A stretch of DNA of 8,603 nt, taken from the NCBI GenBank assembly GCA_030151505.1, contig JASLDQ010000128.1, forward strand, positions 1 through 8,603, given 5' to 3'. A program made the position numbers and the translations under genes. Below are positions 6,942-8,603 of this stretch, in pieces (positions within the stretch are counted from its first letter, which is position 1; the number at the start of each line of letters is the position of its first letter). This stretch comes from Chromobacteriaceae bacterium. GTDB taxonomy: Bacteria > Pseudomonadota > Gammaproteobacteria > Burkholderiales > Aquaspirillaceae. The notes beneath the pieces are model-generated. The model worked only from the letters and a program-made list of their open reading frames with translations, searched no databases and was not told the DNA's origin.

Positions 6942-7151
6942 TCAGCCGCGGCTGGCGCGATCAAGCAATTCGCGACCGACCAGGTCGGCGGCGATTTCGC
7001 GCAGGGCGATGACGGTCGGCTTGTCGCGCTGCCCCTCGACCAGCGGCGTGGAACCGTTGGCCAGCTGGCGGGCGCGATACGTGGCGGCCAAGGTCAGGTC
7101 GAAGCGGTTGGGAATGCGTTTGAGGCAGTCGTCCACGGTAATGCGGGCCAT
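6942..7151 (-). CDS. rpoZ: RNA polymerase omega subunit
   Basis: Small subunit that helps beta-prime fold and assemble into RNA polymerase, and in proteobacteria contributes to a ppGpp site on the enzyme. The 69-residue sequence shows the conserved omega core: [20 protein letters not shown], then AATYRARQL, then [12 protein letters not shown]. It is shorter than the 91-residue E. coli protein, lacking the variable C-terminal tail, as is common in Betaproteobacteria. AAGGA lies about seven bases before the ATG. It lies 42 nt after gmk and 19 nt before spoT, so omega, a ppGpp target, is made from the same transcript as the ppGpp enzyme. A short direct repeat AACCGCA occurs twice in its leader (near 7153-7159 and 7169-7175), of unknown meaning. 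Confidence 0.95.
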   Translation of the reverse strand: MARITVDDCLKRIPNRFDLTLAATYRARQLANGSTPLVEGQRDKPTVIALREIAADLVGRELLDRASRG

Positions 7152-7193
7152 TGCGGTTTCCTTAAGAATGCGGTTGATACGATTAGAACAGAT

Positions 7194-7814
7194 TTATCCG
7201 TTGGATTGCATCTGGGCGATCTGGCGACTGCGACGGCCGATCTGGCTGGCGCGGGTCAGGCGGTTGGCGCGGACGATGGAAACCAGGTCGCGCACCGCCT
7301 CGTCGATTTCCTCGTTGACCACCAGGTAGTCAAACTCGGCGACATGGTCGATTTCGCTGCGGACCACGGTCAGACGCTGCTCGATCACGTCCTCGCTGTC
7401 CTTGCCGCGCCCGCGCAGGCGGTGCTCCAGCGCCTCGATGGACGGCGGCAGGATGAAGATGCCGATGGCCTGCGGAAAGACCCGGCGCACCTGCTGGGCG
7501 CCCTGCCAGTCGATTTCCAGCAGGATGTCGCGACCGGCGCTGAGCTGCTCGCGTATCCACGTTTCGCTGGTGCCGTAGTAGTTGCCGTAGACCTCGGCGT
7601 GTTCGAGGAACTCGCCCCGGCCGATCATGTGCTCGAAGGTGGAACGATCGACAAAATGGTAGTGACGACCGTGCACCTCGCCCTCGCGCGGCGCGCGGGT
7701 GGTGTGGGACACCGACAGGTGAACCTGCTTGTCGGCAGCCAGCAAAGCGGCCACCAGCGTTGTCTTGCCGGCGCCGGACGGCGCCGTGACGATGAAAATA
7801 TTACCGCTAGCCAT
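7194..7814 (-). CDS. gmk: Guanylate kinase
   Basis: Phosphorylates GMP (and dGMP) to GDP with ATP, an essential step to GTP and indirectly to ppGpp. The 206-residue protein matches the usual bacterial length. The P-loop is APSGAGKTT (11-19). The GMP-binding region includes SHTTRAPREGE (36-46), GRHYHFV (49-55) and the EHAEVYGNYYGT segment (71-82). The ILLEIDWQGAQQVR strand and helix (97-110) and the lid region RLRGRGKDSEDVIEQRL (132-148) follow the family closely. The ATG at 7814 fits the family start, but I see no Shine-Dalgarno match before it; a small GAGC-GCTC inverted repeat lies 10 to 20 bases upstream. It is the first gene of the gmk-rpoZ-spoT-thiS-thiG run and is divergent from a purine permease. 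Confidence 0.97.
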   Translation of the reverse strand: MASGNIFIVTAPSGAGKTTLVAALLAADKQVHLSVSHTTRAPREGEVHGRHYHFVDRSTFEHMIGRGEFLEHAEVYGNYYGTSETWIREQLSAGRDILLEIDWQGAQQVRRVFPQAIGIFILPPSIEALEHRLRGRGKDSEDVIEQRLTVVRSEIDHVAEFDYLVVNEEIDEAVRDLVSIVRANRLTRASQIGRRSRQIAQMQSNG

Positions 7815-7901
7815 GACGGGAAAGAGCGACGCTCGGGATAAATCGAATGTTTCAGGTTACCACAAAAGCCCAAAAACCCGCGATGCCCCATGCCGGGTCC
7901 G

Positions 7902-7936
7902 GCCGGCGGCCTGTACGCGCCAGGCCAGCCGCCGGC
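7902..7936. repeat. GC-rich inverted repeat in the divergent region
   Basis: GCCGGCGGC (7902-7910) and GCCGCCGGC (7928-7936) are a perfect 9-bp inverted repeat. Inside it CTG and CAG add three pairs around the loop TACGCGC, with a four-base bulge; an alternative pairing GGCCTG/CAGGCC is also possible. The structure would be very stable in RNA. No T-tract follows it on either strand, so it does not look like a plain terminator. Confidence 0.6.
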
Positions 7937-8016
7937 GCGGCATTTGCCCCGGCGGCCCATGCGCACGGTGTATGGTGCAAGATGTTTAGCATGGGCTTAA
8001 GCACGTGATTTTCAGC

Positions 8017-8022
8017 TAGAAT
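8017..8022 (+). promoter_or_regulatory. Possible -10 element for the permease gene
   Basis: TAGAAT matches five of six bases of the -10 consensus and would start transcription near 8029, about 39 nt before the permease ATG. There is no good -35 hexamer 16 to 18 bases upstream and no TGn extension, so an activator would be needed if it is used. The leader is too short for a purine riboswitch. Confidence 0.3.
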
Positions 8023-8067
8023 ATGCGGTTTTTTCCGACACCCGCCCCAACGAGAGGACTCGTGACG

Positions 8068-8603
8068 ATGACCATCCTGGAATCGTTCTTCAAACTGAAG
8101 GAACACGGCACTTCGGTCAAAACCGAAGTCATCGCAGGCTTCACCACCTTCCTGACGATGGCGTACATCATCTTCGTCAACCCGGCCATCCTGTCGCAGA
8201 CCGGCATGGACTTCAACGCGGTGTTCGTCGCCACCTGCGTCGCCGCCGCGCTCGGCACCGCGATCATGGGCCTGGTCGCCAACTACCCGATCGCGCTCGC
8301 TCCCGGCATGGGCCTCAACGCCTACTTCACCTTCGCCGTGGTCAAGGGCATGGGCGTGCCGTGGCAGACCGCGCTGGGCGCCGTGTTCATCTCCGGCGTG
8401 ATCTTCGTCGCCATCACCAGCTTCAGGATCCGCGAACTCATCGTCAACGCCATCCCGCACTCGCTCAAGCTGGCGATTTCGGCCGGCGTCGGCCTCTTCC
8501 TCGCCATCATCGGCCTCAAGGGCGCCGGCATCATCGCCGCGTCCGACGCCACCATGGTGACGCTGGGCAACATCGGCGCGCCCAGCACCCTGCTCGCCAT
8601 CGC
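8068..8603 (+). CDS. NCS2-family purine permease (AzgA/PbuG/GhxP type), N-terminal part, cut by the window edge
   Basis: Inner-membrane proton-coupled importer of adenine, guanine and/or hypoxanthine; which base cannot be told from this part. The frame runs from ATG at 8068 off the right edge, giving 178 residues of a protein usually about 430 long. The family hallmarks are GFTTFLTMAYIIFVNPAIL (24-42) and ALAPGMGLNAYF (76-87), followed by further hydrophobic segments at about 50-70, 101-117 and 136-158, so several membrane helices are visible. AGAGGA about nine bases before the ATG supports this start; an in-frame GTG two codons earlier would be too close to it. It is transcribed away from gmk. 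A purine importer beside guanylate kinase fits a common purine theme, though shared regulation is inference. Confidence 0.9.
   Translation, partial: MTILESFFKLKEHGTSVKTEVIAGFTTFLTMAYIIFVNPAILSQTGMDFNAVFVATCVAAALGTAIMGLVANYPIALAPGMGLNAYFTFAVVKGMGVPWQTALGAVFISGVIFVAITSFRIRELIVNAIPHSLKLAISAGVGLFLAIIGLKGAGIIAASDATMVTLGNIGAPSTLLAI

Larger units (their letters stand above)
7815..8067. other. Divergent intergenic region between gmk and the purine permease
   Basis: This 253-nt stretch has no gene I can support. Its middle (about 7877-7960) is very GC-rich and holds a strong hairpin (7902-7936). On the minus strand a weak stem CCCG...CGGG is followed by TTTTT near 7872-7876, within the likely gmk leader. 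Further right, GCAC-ggtgtatg-GTGC (7963-7978) and a CACGTG palindrome (8002-8007) lie ahead of a possible -10 box for the permease. I could not pick a convincing gmk promoter. Promoters for both genes should be in here, by position. Confidence 0.6.

Noticed and set aside
4760..6964. Longer spoT start, 14 codons upstream and overlapping rpoZ
   Set aside because: The ATG at 6922 has a GAGG ribosome site and gives the usual short spacing after rpoZ; the extension overlaps rpoZ and looks non-conserved. It cannot be fully excluded.
5594..7012. Plus-strand open frame of 472 codons opposite spoT and rpoZ
   Set aside because: It is the antisense shadow of spoT, with no domain seen and no supported start signal.
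8062..8064. GTG as the permease start
   Set aside because: It is only three bases from AGAGGA, while the ATG two codons later has normal spacing.
1..8603. Mobile elements, CRISPR arrays, tRNA/rRNA genes, Neisseria-type DNA uptake sequences
   Set aside because: Reading both strands, I found no transposase, terminal repeats, spaced direct repeats, tRNA-like cloverleaf or GCCGTCTGAA motif.

Overview
The window is a high-GC housekeeping segment. It most likely comes from a betaproteobacterium, and the Neisseriales/Chromobacteriaceae side is my guess. That reading rests on protein flavour and on the order rpsU-yqeY-dnaG-rpoD, where a GatB/YqeY-type gene sits between S21 and primase, as is common in Betaproteobacteria. 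It also rests on a gmk-rpoZ-spoT block like that of E. coli. No species assignment is possible from sequence reading alone.

Nine recognised genes lie on the minus strand and one, partial, on the plus strand. In minus-strand transcription order they are gmk (guanylate kinase), rpoZ (RNA polymerase omega), spoT/rel (bifunctional (p)ppGpp synthetase/hydrolase), thiS and thiG (thiazole synthesis for thiamine), rpsU (S21), a GatB/YqeY-family gene, dnaG (primase) and rpoD (sigma-70, cut off by the window at residue 303). On the plus strand, divergent from gmk, is the start of an NCS2/AzgA-type purine permease that runs off the right edge.

Two functional blocks follow one another. The first, gmk-rpoZ-spoT-thiS-thiG, has gaps of about 20 to 60 nt and looks like one transcript joining guanine nucleotide supply, RNA polymerase, alarmone metabolism and thiazole synthesis. 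No thiamine riboswitch is visible in front of thiS. A 19-codon reading frame fills the spoT-thiS gap and overlaps the thiS start by ATGA. The second block is the macromolecular synthesis operon (rpsU-yqeY-dnaG-rpoD). A sigma-70-like promoter (TTTACA-N18-TACAAT) lies upstream of rpsU, followed at once by an intrinsic-terminator-like hairpin with a T-tract. An inverted repeat lies between rpsU and yqeY, and a consensus extended -10 promoter (TGGTATAAT) lies just ahead of rpoD.

I see no mobile element, CRISPR array, tRNA, rRNA or toxin/defence cassette. The points worth a second look are regulatory: the rpsU leader hairpin, the small frame before thiS, the thiSG placement behind spoT, and the structured gmk/permease divergent region. 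I found no convincing previously undescribed system.
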